This document shows, piece after piece, positions 1-7,864 of a DNA stretch of 64,000 nucleotides; the first letter of the stretch is position 1, and the number at the start of each line of letters is the position of its first letter. This DNA is from Cellulomonas gilvus ATCC 13127. Lineage in GTDB: Bacteria; Actinomycetota; Actinomycetes; Actinomycetales; Cellulomonadaceae. The notes below the pieces were generated by a model, which was not told where the DNA came from, made no database searches, and was given only the letters and a program-made list of their open reading frames with translations. Location of the stretch: NCBI RefSeq assembly GCF_000218545.1, contig NC_015671.1, positions 434,001 to 498,000 on the forward strand, given 5' to 3'. A program made the position numbers and the translations under genes.

Positions 1-74
1 ACGACACGTCGCTCATCTTCTCCGCGCCCAAGGAGCAGGCCACCGAGGACTACATCTCCGGCCGCTTCGGGTGA
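1..74 (+). CDS. pstB: PstB C-terminus (phosphate ABC transporter ATPase), 5' truncated
   Basis: Only the last 23 codons lie in the window; the reading frame enters at base 3 and stops at TGA 72-74. The peptide ends in TEDYISGRFG, the characteristic C-terminus of PstB, the ATPase of the PstSCAB high-affinity phosphate importer. The rest of the pst operon should lie to the left. Family assignment depends on this short tail, but it is very conserved. Confidence 0.85.
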   Translation, partial: DTSLIFSAPKEQATEDYISGRFG

Positions 75-106
75 CCCGTCGCGGCGTGCTGCGCCGCGCC
101 CGGACG

Positions 107-144
107 ACGAACGCCCCTCGCCGGCTGCGGCGTGGGGCGTTCGT
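107..144 (+). terminator. Hairpin terminator after pstB
   Basis: Perfect 11-bp arms ACGAACGCCCC (107-117) and GGGGCGTTCGT (134-144), 33 nt after the pstB stop. It also lies just past the end of the convergent lipoprotein gene, so it can serve both strands. There is no U-run, as is common in high-GC actinobacteria. Confidence 0.75.
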
Positions 145-165
145 GGTGCGTGATCGGCGCGGGCG

Positions 166-690
166 TCAGCCCTCCGTGGGCACGAGGTCCGCGTAGTCCG
201 GCAGTCGGCCGTCCAGCACCGGGACGGTGAGCGTCTGCGAGCCGCCGACGTCGGTGCTCAGCACGACCGTGGCGACGTCACCCGGGGCGGCGGGCGTCTG
301 CGGGACGGTGACCTCGGAGCCGCCCTGCGCATCGGCGCCCTGCAGCAGCACGGTGCCTCCCGCCGGCAGCGCGATGGTGGTCGGGTTCTCGGGCTCGTCG
401 CCCGCGGCGGCGTCGGCCGGGAGGAACGCGACCGTGAGCGTCGTGTCCTGGTCGCCGTCGTTGGTGAACGCCCCGAGCAGGACACCGGGGCTGTCCTGCG
501 CCTGCGTGACCAGCAGCAGGTTCGTCGCGCGGACGTCGCCCACCGTGGCACGCACGCCGTCGGACGCGCTGTACTCAGCCTGCGTCTGGATGGGGTTGGT
601 GGCCGAGCACCCGGTCAGGGCGAGGCCGAGCGCGAGGCCGGCAGCGGCGGCGGCGCCGCGGACCAGGGCGCGGGGGCGGGGCGAGGTCAC
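166..690 (-). CDS. Putative lipoprotein
   Basis: A 174-aa predicted lipoprotein of unknown function. The N-terminus is Arg-rich, followed by a hydrophobic stretch (about residues 10-23) and the lipobox LTGC, so it should be lipidated on the Cys and held on the outer face of the membrane. The mature part is rich in Thr, Val and Gly with beta-strand-like spacing. The start is GTG at 690, preceded by an AGGAG-type ribosome binding site. It converges on pstB, which suggests but does not prove an envelope or phosphate-related role. Confidence 0.7.
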   Translation of the reverse strand: MTSPRPRALVRGAAAAAGLALGLALTGCSATNPIQTQAEYSASDGVRATVGDVRATNLLLVTQAQDSPGVLLGAFTNDGDQDTTLTVAFLPADAAAGDEPENPTTIALPAGGTVLLQGADAQGGSEVTVPQTPAAPGDVATVVLSTDVGGSQTLTVPVLDGRLPDYADLVPTEG

Positions 691-1017
691 GGTGACTCCT
701 CGGGTGCGGGCGCGCGGGGCGCCTCGGCGGGGCGGGGCGCCGCCCAGCCTATCGGTCGGGCACCCGCATGACGGGCCGTGCGGGCCGTATCCGGGACGTT
801 CGTCCGATGCGGTGGCGTCCGCGGGGGCACCGGCGCGGGCTCGTGCAGCGCGGCGACGGCGCGCGGCCCGCGGCGGGCCGACCGGGCGCCGGGGGCACCA
901 ATGGTCGCGAGCTGGCCCCATGACCTGCGACAATGCCCCTCGCGCGCGCGTGCTCGCCCGGAAGGGCGCAGAACACGCCATGCTAGGATGAGCCCCTGCG
1001 AAAGGGGACACCTGCAG
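691..1017. other. Intergenic region between lipoprotein gene and carD
   Basis: About 330 bp between two divergent genes. Open frames cross it, but they are Arg/Ala/Pro-rich shadow frames without family resemblance. It should hold the lipoprotein promoter and the carD promoter. Apart from the carD -10 I see no clear element. Confidence 0.5.
981..989 (+). promoter_or_regulatory. carD extended -10 (TGCTAGGAT)
   Basis: TG-N-TAGGAT, an extended -10, ends 28 nt before the carD ATG. A purine-rich AAAGGGG segment at about 1001-1007 can act as ribosome binding site. No convincing -35 is visible. Confidence 0.55.
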
Positions 1018-1503
1018 ATGACTTTCATGGTTGGGGAGACTGTTGTCTACCCGCACCACGGTGCAGCGGTGATCGAAGAGATCAAGACCCGGACCATCCG
1101 CGGCGAGGACAAGATCTACCTCAAGCTCAGGGTCGCCGACCAGGGCGACCTGACGATCGAGGTCCCGGCGGAGAACGTGGACCTCGTGGGCGTGCGTGAC
1201 GTGGTGGGCCGTGAGGGCCTGGACCGCGTCTTCGAGGTCCTGCGGGCCCCGTACACGGAGGAGCCGACCAACTGGTCCCGCCGGTACAAGGCCAACCTCG
1301 AGAAGCTCCACTCGGGCGAGATCATCCGGGTGGCGGAGATCGTGCGGGACCTGTCCCGCCGTGACGCCGACCGCGGTCTGTCCGCGGGGGAGAAGCGCAT
1401 GCTCGCCAAGGCACGGCACATCCTCGTCTCCGAGCTCGCGCTGGCCGAGCACACGGAGGAGGAGAAGGCCGAGGCCATCCTCGACGAGGTCCTCGCGTCC
1501 TGA
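1018..1503 (+). CDS. carD: CarD-family RNA polymerase-binding transcription factor
   Basis: 161 aa. CarD binds the RNA polymerase beta subunit and stabilises open complexes, notably at rRNA promoters. The N-terminal RID/Tudor-like domain begins [13 protein letters not shown] and covers about residues 1-60; the C-terminal helical DNA-binding domain contains [13 protein letters not shown] near residue 85. Length and motifs match mycobacterial CarD. The ATG at 1018 was chosen because upstream in-frame codons read as low-complexity shadow sequence and the family starts right before this motif. ispD follows after 33 nt, the usual actinobacterial order. Confidence 0.95.
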   Translation: MTFMVGETVVYPHHGAAVIEEIKTRTIRGEDKIYLKLRVADQGDLTIEVPAENVDLVGVRDVVGREGLDRVFEVLRAPYTEEPTNWSRRYKANLEKLHSGEIIRVAEIVRDLSRRDADRGLSAGEKRMLAKARHILVSELALAEHTEEEKAEAILDEVLAS

Positions 1504-1536
1504 CGCGGGGCATCCTCGACGACAACTGACCGGCGC

Positions 1537-2292
1537 GTGCGCGTCCTCGCCGTCCTGACGGCTGCGGGCAGCGGATCGCGGCTCGGCCACGTCATGCCGA
1601 AGGCCCTCGTCCCCCTGCGGGGCGAGGGCCTCGTCGTGCATGCGGCACGCCGCCTGCGCGCCGCGGCCGGGCCGGACGGGCGACCGCTCGTGGCGCACCT
1701 GGCCGTGACCGCACCCGCGGCGCACGTCGACGCGCTGCGGACCGCGCTGTCCGCGGCCGGGCTCGCCGACGAGCGGGTCGTGGTGGTTCCCGGAGGGGCG
1801 TCACGTCAGGCCTCGGTCGCCGCGGGGCTGGCCGCGCTGGCCGTCGCGGCAGGGCCGCGCGGCCCCGACCCGGACGACGTGGTGCTGGTGCACGACGCGG
1901 CGCGCCCGTTCGTGCCGCCCGCGCTCGTCGCGAGCGTCGCCGCGGCCGTGTCCGGGGGGCACCCCGCGGTCGTGCCCGGGCTGCCGGTCACCGACACGGT
2001 CAAGCGCGTGGCGGCGGCCGACGACACGGGCGCGGCGCGCGTGCGCGAGACCGTGCCGCGCGAGGACCTGCGGGCCGTCCAGACGCCGCAGGGCTTCACG
2101 TGGGAGCTGCTGAGCCGGGCGCACGCCGCGAGCGCGCGGATCGCGCACGACGAGGCGCTCGCCGCGAGCGACGACGCCGGGCTGGTCGAGCGGCTCGGTG
2201 AGCCCGTGTGGGTGGTGGCTGGCGACGCGCGCGCGGCCAAGATCACGACGGCGCACGACCTGGCCGTCGCCGAGCTGCTGGGGGACGAGTGA
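1537..2292 (+). CDS. ispD: 2-C-methyl-D-erythritol 4-phosphate cytidylyltransferase
   Basis: 251 aa. IspD couples CTP to methylerythritol 4-phosphate in the MEP isoprenoid pathway. The nucleotide-binding loop AAGSGSRLG lies near residues 9-17, followed by PKALVPL, with [10 protein letters not shown] near residue 110 and the conserved TPQGF near residue 185. The start is GTG at 1537. Its TGA overlaps the GTG of ispF (GTGA, 2289-2292), so the two are translationally coupled. Confidence 0.93.
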   Translation: MRVLAVLTAAGSGSRLGHVMPKALVPLRGEGLVVHAARRLRAAAGPDGRPLVAHLAVTAPAAHVDALRTALSAAGLADERVVVVPGGASRQASVAAGLAALAVAAGPRGPDPDDVVLVHDAARPFVPPALVASVAAAVSGGHPAVVPGLPVTDTVKRVAAADDTGAARVRETVPREDLRAVQTPQGFTWELLSRAHAASARIAHDEALAASDDAGLVERLGEPVWVVAGDARAAKITTAHDLAVAELLGDE

Positions 2293-2807
2293 CCGACGGA
2301 CGCCGCACATGGCCGCGGACCGGCATCGGGGTCGACGTGCACGCGTACGACCCCGACCCGGCCCCGGACGCGGTCCTGCACCTGGCGGGCCTGGCGTGGC
2401 CGGGTGAACGCCCGCTGGCCGGCCACTCCGACGCGGACGTCGCGGCGCACGCCGCTGCGGACGCGCTGCTGTCCGCGGCGGGCCTGGGCGACCTGGGGTC
2501 CAACTTCGGGACCGCCGAGCCGCAGTGGGCCGGTGCGGCCGGGGCGACGCTGCTCGGCGAGGCGGCGCGCCGCGTGCGGGACGCCGGGTTCGAGATCGGC
2601 AACGTCGCGGTGCAGGTGATCGGGAACCGCCCGCGGCTGGGTCAGCGGCGCGACGAGGCGCAGTCCGCGCTGTCCGCGGCGGCGGGTGCGCCGGTCACGG
2701 TGTCCGCGACCACGACCGACGCGCTCGGGCTCACGGGCCGCGGCGAGGGGGTCGCGGCGATCGCGACCGCGCTCGTGGTGCCGGTCGCGTCGGCTGCCGG
2801 CGGCTGA
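2289..2807 (+). CDS. ispF: 2-C-methyl-D-erythritol 2,4-cyclodiphosphate synthase
   Basis: 172 aa. IspF closes the cyclodiphosphate ring, two steps after IspD. The metal ligands are visible in GVDVHAYDP (Asp and His, about residues 13-15) and LAGHSDADV (about 46-54); the conserved TGRGEG occurs near the C-terminus. The start is GTG 2289, overlapping the ispD stop. Its last 166 bp are overlapped antisense by the 3' end of the exporter gene on the other strand. Confidence 0.93.
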   Translation: MTDGRRTWPRTGIGVDVHAYDPDPAPDAVLHLAGLAWPGERPLAGHSDADVAAHAAADALLSAAGLGDLGSNFGTAEPQWAGAAGATLLGEAARRVRDAGFEIGNVAVQVIGNRPRLGQRRDEAQSALSAAAGAPVTVSATTTDALGLTGRGEGVAAIATALVVPVASAAGG

Positions 2808-3703
2808 CCGCGCCGCGTCCCGCGGGGCGGCGTGCTCCCGATCAGGACGCCCGCGACCACGGCCGCGCCCCACGCGATCTCCACGGGCGCCGTGGTCTCG
2901 CGCAGCAGCAGCCATGACGCGACGATGCCCACCACGGGCACGAGCATCGAGAACGGTGCGACGGTGGTGGCCGGGTGGCGGGACATGAGCGACGCCCAGA
3001 GCCCCGAGCCGCCGACCGTCGCCACGACGACCGTGAACGCGAGCCCGCCGAGGGCGGCCAGCCCCGTGGGCGCGGTCAGGCCCTGGAACGACTGCCCGAT
3101 GCGCGCGGGCCCCTCGACCGCGAGCGAGAGCGCGAGCATCGGCAGCGGCGGGATCACGGACATCCACAGCATGAGCCGGAACGCCTCGCCGGGAGCGGCG
3201 CGCACCGCCTGGCGGTTGCCCAGGTTGCCGAGCGCCCACCCCAGGCCGCCGCACAGCGTGAGCAGCACCGGGACCAGGGTGGCGCCCCCGTCCAGGCCCG
3301 CGCGGTGCACCGCGATGCCGGCCAGCCCGCCGACCGCGACCAGGACGCCGATGGCCTGACGAGCGGTGATGCGTTCGCGCAGCAGCGCCCCGGCCAGCAC
3401 CACCGTGAACGGCGCCGAGGACTGCAGCACCAGCGACGCCAGGCCGGTCGGCATGCCCGCGTCCATGGCCCAGTACAGGAAGACGAACTGCAGCACGCCG
3501 AACCCCGCGCCGTACAGCAGCAGCCACCGGCGCGGCGCACGCGGCGGGCGGACCAGCAGCACGGTCGGGATCGCGATCAGCGCGAACCGGAGCGCCACCA
3601 GGAAGAACGGCGGGAACTGCTCGAGCGAGAGGTGGATCGCGGGGAAGTTGAGCCCCCAGCACAGGGCGACGAGCGCGGCGAGCAGGCGGTCACGGGCGGT
3701 CAC
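2642..3703 (-). CDS. EamA/DMT-family exporter
   Basis: 353 aa with about ten hydrophobic helices in two repeated EamA domains; the first begins [20 protein letters not shown]. Members export amino acids or metabolites; the substrate here is unknown. The GTG at 3703 follows CAGGAT by 7 nt (leaderless-like) and faces a divergent LysR gene, the usual regulator-exporter pair. The last ~60 residues are a low-complexity Ala/Thr/Ser/Pro tail, antisense to ispF, and not expected in the family. A lost stop codon could explain it. Confidence 0.85.
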   Translation of the reverse strand: MTARDRLLAALVALCWGLNFPAIHLSLEQFPPFFLVALRFALIAIPTVLLVRPPRAPRRWLLLYGAGFGVLQFVFLYWAMDAGMPTGLASLVLQSSAPFTVVLAGALLRERITARQAIGVLVAVGGLAGIAVHRAGLDGGATLVPVLLTLCGGLGWALGNLGNRQAVRAAPGEAFRLMLWMSVIPPLPMLALSLAVEGPARIGQSFQGLTAPTGLAALGGLAFTVVVATVGGSGLWASLMSRHPATTVAPFSMLVPVVGIVASWLLLRETTAPVEIAWGAAVVAGVLIGSTPPRGTRRGQPPAADATGTTSAVAIAATPSPRPVSPSASVVVADTVTGAPAAADSADCASSRR

Positions 3704-3775
3704 GTGGACGATCCTGCGCCCGCCCACCGTGCAGCACCATCGAAAAGTCGCACACCCACGATGTAGCGTCGCTGC
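3704..3775. promoter_or_regulatory. Divergent exporter/lysR promoter region
   Basis: Rightward, TAGCGT (3764-3769) lies 6 nt before the lysR ATG; leftward, CAGGAT (complement of 3711-3716) lies 7 nt before the exporter GTG. Both genes therefore look leaderless. The 72-bp gap is the expected place for the LysR operator. Confidence 0.55.
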
Positions 3776-4684
3776 ATGGATGCGCGCGCTCTCGAGACGC
3801 TGCGGACCGTGCGGAGCCAGGGCGGGGTCACCGCCGCGGCGCGCGTGCTGCACCTGACGCCCTCGGCGGTCTCGCAGCAGGTGGCGCAGCTCGAGCGGCA
3901 GGTCGGCGCGGCGCTCACCGAGCGCGTGGGACGCGGGCTGCGGCTCACCGCTGCGGGTGAGGCGCTCGCGGACGCCGCGGTGGACGTCGCCGTGGCACTC
4001 GAGCGTGCGCGGGCCGCGGTGGAGGCGCTGCGCGACGAGCCGACGGGCACGGTGCGGGTCAGCGCGTTCGCCAGCGGCGCGCAGCTCCTGCTTCCGGGCC
4101 TGCTCGAGCGCGCGGAGCACCTGCCCGGCGTGGTCGTGGAGTGCTCGGACGACGACGTCGCGCTCGACGCGTTCGTCGCGCTCACCGACGAGATCGACGT
4201 CGTCGTCGCCCACCGGCCCGACGAGCCGGCGACGACGGCGGCGGGGTGGGGCGGCGGTGTGGTGGTGCGCCCGTTGCTGCGCGAACCGCTCGACGTCGCG
4301 GTGGCCCCGGGTCATGCGCTCGCGGGGGCCCCGCACGTCGCGCCCCACGAGCTCGTGGACCAGGACTGGATCGCGGTCCGGGAGGGGTTCCCCGTGGCCA
4401 CCGTGCTCGCGGCCGTGGGCGAGCGCGCGGGTGGGGCGGTCCGCGTGCGGCACCGGATCAACGACTTCCACGTCGCGGCCGCGCTCGTGGGTGCGGGGCA
4501 CGGCATCTCGCTGCTGCCGCGGTGGACGTTCGGTGCGGACCCCCGCGTGCGCCTCGTGCCGCTCGCCGACGTGCGCGCCGGCCGGTACGTCGACGCGCTG
4601 GTGCGGCCCGACAAGGCGGAGCGGCTGGTGGTCCGGCGCGTGCTCGACGAGCTCGAGGCGCTCGCGCAGGAGATCACCGGCTGA
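3776..4684 (+). CDS. LysR-family transcriptional regulator (ArgP/LysG-like)
   Basis: 302 aa. The N-terminal winged helix-turn-helix is seen in VRSQGGVTAAARVLHLTPSA (about residues 12-31) followed by VSQQVAQLERQVG. The rest fits a periplasmic-binding-like effector domain, with HGISLLPRW near the C-terminus. It is divergent from the EamA exporter and probably controls it in response to the exported metabolite; the effector cannot be read from the sequence. Confidence 0.88.
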   Translation: MDARALETLRTVRSQGGVTAAARVLHLTPSAVSQQVAQLERQVGAALTERVGRGLRLTAAGEALADAAVDVAVALERARAAVEALRDEPTGTVRVSAFASGAQLLLPGLLERAEHLPGVVVECSDDDVALDAFVALTDEIDVVVAHRPDEPATTAAGWGGGVVVRPLLREPLDVAVAPGHALAGAPHVAPHELVDQDWIAVREGFPVATVLAAVGERAGGAVRVRHRINDFHVAAALVGAGHGISLLPRWTFGADPRVRLVPLADVRAGRYVDALVRPDKAERLVVRRVLDELEALAQEITG

Positions 4685-4688
4685 CCGG

Positions 4689-5636
4689 TCAGGGCAGCAG
4701 GACCAGCTTCCCGCGCGCATGACCCGCGCGGCTCTCGGCGTGGGCCTGCGCCGCCTCGTCGAGCCGGTAGGTGCGGGCCACCTGGACGTCGAGCGAGCCG
4801 TCCCCCGCGAGCTCGACGAGCTGGGCTCGCGCGTCCTCGCGGACCTGCGTGCCCGGGTCCGCGCCCGGGCCGCCGCCGAGCGCGAGGATCCCGAGCTCGT
4901 GCGCACGCCCGAACCCCGCGATCGTCGCGACGCGCGTGCGCTCCGGGACGAGCGCGACCGATGCGTCGAGCGCCTCGTCCGTGCCCACCGTGTCGAGCGC
5001 GACCGTCAGCGGCCCCAGCCCCTCGTCGCGCAGCGTGCTCCGGACCCGCGCGACGAGTCCTTCGCCGTACTCGAGCGGGATCGCGCCGAGTGCGCGCAGG
5101 TCCTCGTGCGCGGCGGGCGACGCGGTGGCCAGGACGTGCGCGCCGCGCAGCACCGCGAGCTGCACCACGAGCCGGCCCACACCGCCCGAGCCGCCGTGCA
5201 CGAGCACCACGTCCCCCGTGCGCGTGTGCGTGGCAGTCAGGAGGTGCACCGCGGTGGTGCCGGCCACCATGAGCCCGGCCGCCTGCGCCCAGCCGAGCGT
5301 GGCGGGCTTGCGCACGGTCACCTGCTCGGGGACGACCAGGCGTGCGGCGTACCCGCCGTCGACGCGCCAGGCGATGACCTCGTCGCCCGGCGTCAGCCAG
5401 CGCACGTGCGGACCCACCTCGGCCACGACGCCCGCGACCTCGAAGCCGAGCCGCAGGGGCAGGCGCGACGGATCGTCCCCGGAGGCGTACAGCTTCCAGT
5501 CGACGGGGTTCACCGCGGCTGCGCGCACGTCCAGCACGACCTCACCGGGACCGGGCTCGCGCACGTCCACGTCGACGACGCGCAGCGCCTCGGGCCCACC
5601 GTAGGAGACCGCGACGACGGCCTTCGTCTGACTCAC
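4689..5636 (-). CDS. NADP-dependent MDR oxidoreductase (quinone reductase-like)
   Basis: 315 aa. A medium-chain dehydrogenase/reductase: GroES-like domain at about residues 1-120 with AAVNPVDWKL, then a Rossmann domain with VLVHGGSGGVGRLVVQLA near residues 143-160. The zinc-ligand Cys/His cluster of alcohol dehydrogenases is not evident, pointing to the quinone reductase/enoyl reductase branch. The start is GTG 5636. It lies 96 bp downstream of the FAD oxidase on the same strand and might share its transcript. Confidence 0.82.
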   Translation of the reverse strand: MSQTKAVVAVSYGGPEALRVVDVDVREPGPGEVVLDVRAAAVNPVDWKLYASGDDPSRLPLRLGFEVAGVVAEVGPHVRWLTPGDEVIAWRVDGGYAARLVVPEQVTVRKPATLGWAQAAGLMVAGTTAVHLLTATHTRTGDVVLVHGGSGGVGRLVVQLAVLRGAHVLATASPAAHEDLRALGAIPLEYGEGLVARVRSTLRDEGLGPLTVALDTVGTDEALDASVALVPERTRVATIAGFGRAHELGILALGGGPGADPGTQVREDARAQLVELAGDGSLDVQVARTYRLDEAAQAHAESRAGHARGKLVLLP

Positions 5637-5732
5637 GCGGGACAGACTGCACCGCGCGGCCGTGGATCACCAGGGTCCGTCCACAGGTGGTGCACGCGGC
5701 GTGGTGCCACTCACCCGGGAGGGTGACGCGGG

Positions 5733-7067
5733 TCAGCCGCGCGGGCCGAAGACCCGCTCGAGGTACGGGTTGTCGAACACGCCGTCGGGGTCGGCCTGCG
5801 CACGCACGCGCTGCGCGTCGGCGAACCGCGGGTAGAGCTCGGCGAGCCGCTCGGCGCCGAGCCAGTGCAGCTTGCCCCAGTGCGGCCGACCGTCGACGCG
5901 CGCCATGATCTCCTCGACCGCGCTGAAGTACCGCAGGTACGGCTGGCGCCAGTACTGGTGCACCGCCACGTAGGCCGTCTCCCGGCCGTGCGCCGTGGAC
6001 AGCCACAGGTCGTCCGCGGCGGCGAACCGGACCTCGACCGGGAACGAGATCCGCTCGCCCGACGCGTCGACCCAGCGGTCCACCTGCTCGAGCACGTCCG
6101 GCAGCGCGGCACGCGGCACCGCGTACTCCATCTCCCGGAAGCGGACGCGGCGCGGGGATGCGAACACGCGCGGTGCCGGCGCCACGTAGCGTCGCGCGGA
6201 CAGCGAGCGCGCCGCGACGGCGTTGATGCGGCGCGTCGTGGCGGGCAGCACCGTGGTGAGCCGGTTGGTGAGCTCGAAGACGCCGTTGGACAGCAGCTCG
6301 TCGTCCACCCACGCGCGCACGGGGCTCAGGCCGGGGCCCTCGGTGGCGCGGTTGTTGCGCTTGGTCAGCGCGCGGCGCGTGTGCGGGAACCAGTAGAACT
6401 CGAAGTGGTCGTTGCCCTCGACCAGGCCGTCGGCGCCGTCCAGCCGCTCGAGCACCTCGTCGAGCGGCCACGGCTCCTCACGTGCGTCCAGCAGGAACGC
6501 GGGCACCACCTCGAGCGTGACGGCCGCGAGCACGCCCGCGGCACCCAGGCCCAGACGGGCGAGCTCGAACAGGTCCGGTCGCTGCGCCGCGGACGCCTCG
6601 ACCACCTCGCCCGTGGCGGTCACCACGCGCACGCCCACCACCTGCGTCGCGAGCCCGCCGAGCCGCACCCCGGTGCCGTGCGTGCCGGTGCTGATCGCGC
6701 CCGCGATCGACTGCTTGTCGATGTCGCCGAGGTTGCGCAGACCCAGTCCGAGCGCGGCGAGCGCACCGTTGAGGGCCGCGAGCCGGATGCCGGCCCCGAC
6801 CGTGACCAGCGCGGTCCCGTCCGGCCGCCGCTCGACGCGCTCGATCGCGTCGAGCGCGTCGAGCGAGAGCTGCACGCCGTCCGTCACGGCCGCGGCCGTG
6901 AACGAGTGCCCCGCACCCACGGCGCGCACGCGGCGGCCGAGCGCCGCGGCATCCGCGACGGTCCGGGCCAGCTCGTCGACGTCGGCGGGGCGGGCGAGGG
7001 CGGCCGGCGTCGCCGCCGCCGTGCGGGCCCAGTTCTCCCAGCGTGGCGCTTGCGGCGGGGTCACCAT
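5733..7067 (-). CDS. FAD-linked sugar-1,4-lactone oxidase/dehydrogenase family protein
   Basis: 444 aa. The N-terminal FAD-binding domain carries RAVGAGHSFTAAA (about residues 47-59), where the His is the usual covalent flavin attachment site of aldonolactone oxidases, and STGTHGTG near residue 125. The C-terminal ALO domain has GKLHW and ends NPYLERVFG, typical of L-gulonolactone/D-arabinonolactone oxidases. The physiological substrate is unknown. The ATG at 7067 follows GACAGT by 8 nt with TTGACT 17 bp further upstream, a good leaderless promoter. Confidence 0.86.
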   Translation of the reverse strand: MVTPPQAPRWENWARTAAATPAALARPADVDELARTVADAAALGRRVRAVGAGHSFTAAAVTDGVQLSLDALDAIERVERRPDGTALVTVGAGIRLAALNGALAALGLGLRNLGDIDKQSIAGAISTGTHGTGVRLGGLATQVVGVRVVTATGEVVEASAAQRPDLFELARLGLGAAGVLAAVTLEVVPAFLLDAREEPWPLDEVLERLDGADGLVEGNDHFEFYWFPHTRRALTKRNNRATEGPGLSPVRAWVDDELLSNGVFELTNRLTTVLPATTRRINAVAARSLSARRYVAPAPRVFASPRRVRFREMEYAVPRAALPDVLEQVDRWVDASGERISFPVEVRFAAADDLWLSTAHGRETAYVAVHQYWRQPYLRYFSAVEEIMARVDGRPHWGKLHWLGAERLAELYPRFADAQRVRAQADPDGVFDNPYLERVFGPRG

Positions 7068-7075
7068 GCTCCCAG

Positions 7076-7104
7076 ACTGTCGCCTGAACGTTTGTCCAAG
7101 TCAA
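7076..7104 (-). promoter_or_regulatory. Promoter of the lactone oxidase gene
   Basis: Reading leftward: -35 TTGACT (7104-7099), 17-bp spacer, -10 GACAGT (7081-7076), then 8 nt to ATG 7067. This is the best -35/-10 pair in the window and predicts a leaderless mRNA. Confidence 0.65.
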
Positions 7105-7114
7105 GCGGTACGGG

Positions 7115-7134
7115 CGCCCCCACTATCGTGGGCG
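7115..7134. promoter_or_regulatory. Imperfect palindrome over the tetR -10; candidate operator
   Basis: CGCCCCCAC (7115-7123) and GTGGGCG (7128-7134) form an inverted repeat with one extra base in the left arm. It brackets TATCGT (7124-7129), a candidate -10 for the tetR gene. A TetR autorepressor site is the natural reading, but this is inference. Confidence 0.4.
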
Positions 7135-7142
7135 GCACGACA

Positions 7143-7184
7143 CCGCTCCCGCAGGGGACCTGCCGCCACGGCAGGCAGGAGCGG
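7143..7184 (+). promoter_or_regulatory. Two-part stem-loop in the tetR 5' leader
   Basis: Outer arms CCGCTCC (7143-7149) / GGAGCGG (7178-7184) enclose an inner hairpin CCTGCC (7159-7164) / GGCAGG (7170-7175). It ends before the GGAGGGG ribosome binding site of the TetR gene. It could be an attenuator or simply leader structure. Confidence 0.4.
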
Positions 7185-7201
7185 CAACGGAGGGGACCCG
7201 C

Positions 7202-7864
7202 ATGAACCGGATGCCCGTGGCCGAGAGACGCGCGCAGCTCATCGAGGCCGCCATGACCGTCGCGAGCCGTGACGGGATCGACGCCGCGACCGTGCGGGCC
7301 GTCGCCGCCGAGGCCGGCGTCTCGCTGGGGGTGGTGCACTACTGCTTCCAGGACAAGGCGGAGCTCATGCGCGCCATGGCGCACGCGATCACCGCCCAGA
7401 ACTCGCCCACCGACCTGTCCACGCTGCCCGCGGGCATCGGGATCGACGACGCGGTGCAGGCGGTCGTCGACGCGTTCTGGCAGGCCATCAGCAGGACCCG
7501 CGGCGCGCAGCTGCTGAGCTACGAGCTCACGACCGCCTCGTTGCGCCACGCCGAGCTCCGCGACGTCGCGCTCGAGCAGTACCGCGGGCAGTGGGCGACG
7601 GGCGAGGCGATCCTCGCGGAGGTCGCGCGCGTGGCGGGCGTGCGGTGGACGGTCGACACGGCCGCCCTGGCCCGGCTCATGGTCGCCGCGGTCGACGGCA
7701 TCGCGCTGGCCTGGCTGGTGGACGAGGACGACGAGGCCTCCCGTGGGTCGATCGAGGCGTTCGGCCGGTTCATCGCGACGCTCACGGAGCCCGCGGACCA
7801 GACGGAGCCCGCGGACCAGGCGGAGCCGGCGGACCAGGCGCCGGCCGCGGGGCCCGACGCGTGA
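7202..7864 (+). CDS. TetR-family transcriptional regulator
   Basis: 220 aa. The DNA-binding helix-turn-helix is seen at about residues 25-50, ending GVSLGVVHYCFQDKAELM, as in TetR proteins of the BetI/AcrR type. The C-terminal ligand domain is helical. The protein ends in three EPADQ(T/A) hexapeptides encoded by an 18-bp tandem repeat, followed by a short Ala/Pro tail, which is unusual and likely unstructured. It overlaps the MFS gene by GTGA and is divergent from the lactone oxidase, so both are plausible targets. Confidence 0.88.
   Translation: MNRMPVAERRAQLIEAAMTVASRDGIDAATVRAVAAEAGVSLGVVHYCFQDKAELMRAMAHAITAQNSPTDLSTLPAGIGIDDAVQAVVDAFWQAISRTRGAQLLSYELTTASLRHAELRDVALEQYRGQWATGEAILAEVARVAGVRWTVDTAALARLMVAAVDGIALAWLVDEDDEASRGSIEAFGRFIATLTEPADQTEPADQAEPADQAPAAGPDA
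7787..7840 (+). repeat. Three 18-bp tandem repeats inside the tetR 3' end
   Basis: Units start at 7787, 7805 and 7823 and differ by one or two bases; each encodes EPADQ plus Thr or Ala. In-frame copy number could vary by slippage without harming the frame. Confidence 0.85.

Noticed and set aside
227..991. Long open frame on the plus strand antisense to the lipoprotein
   Set aside because: Ser/Arg/Ala-rich shadow of GC-rich codons; the opposite frame has a lipobox and ribosome binding site.
7787..7840. CRISPR-like repeat array
   Set aside because: Units are contiguous 18-mers within a coding frame with no spacers.
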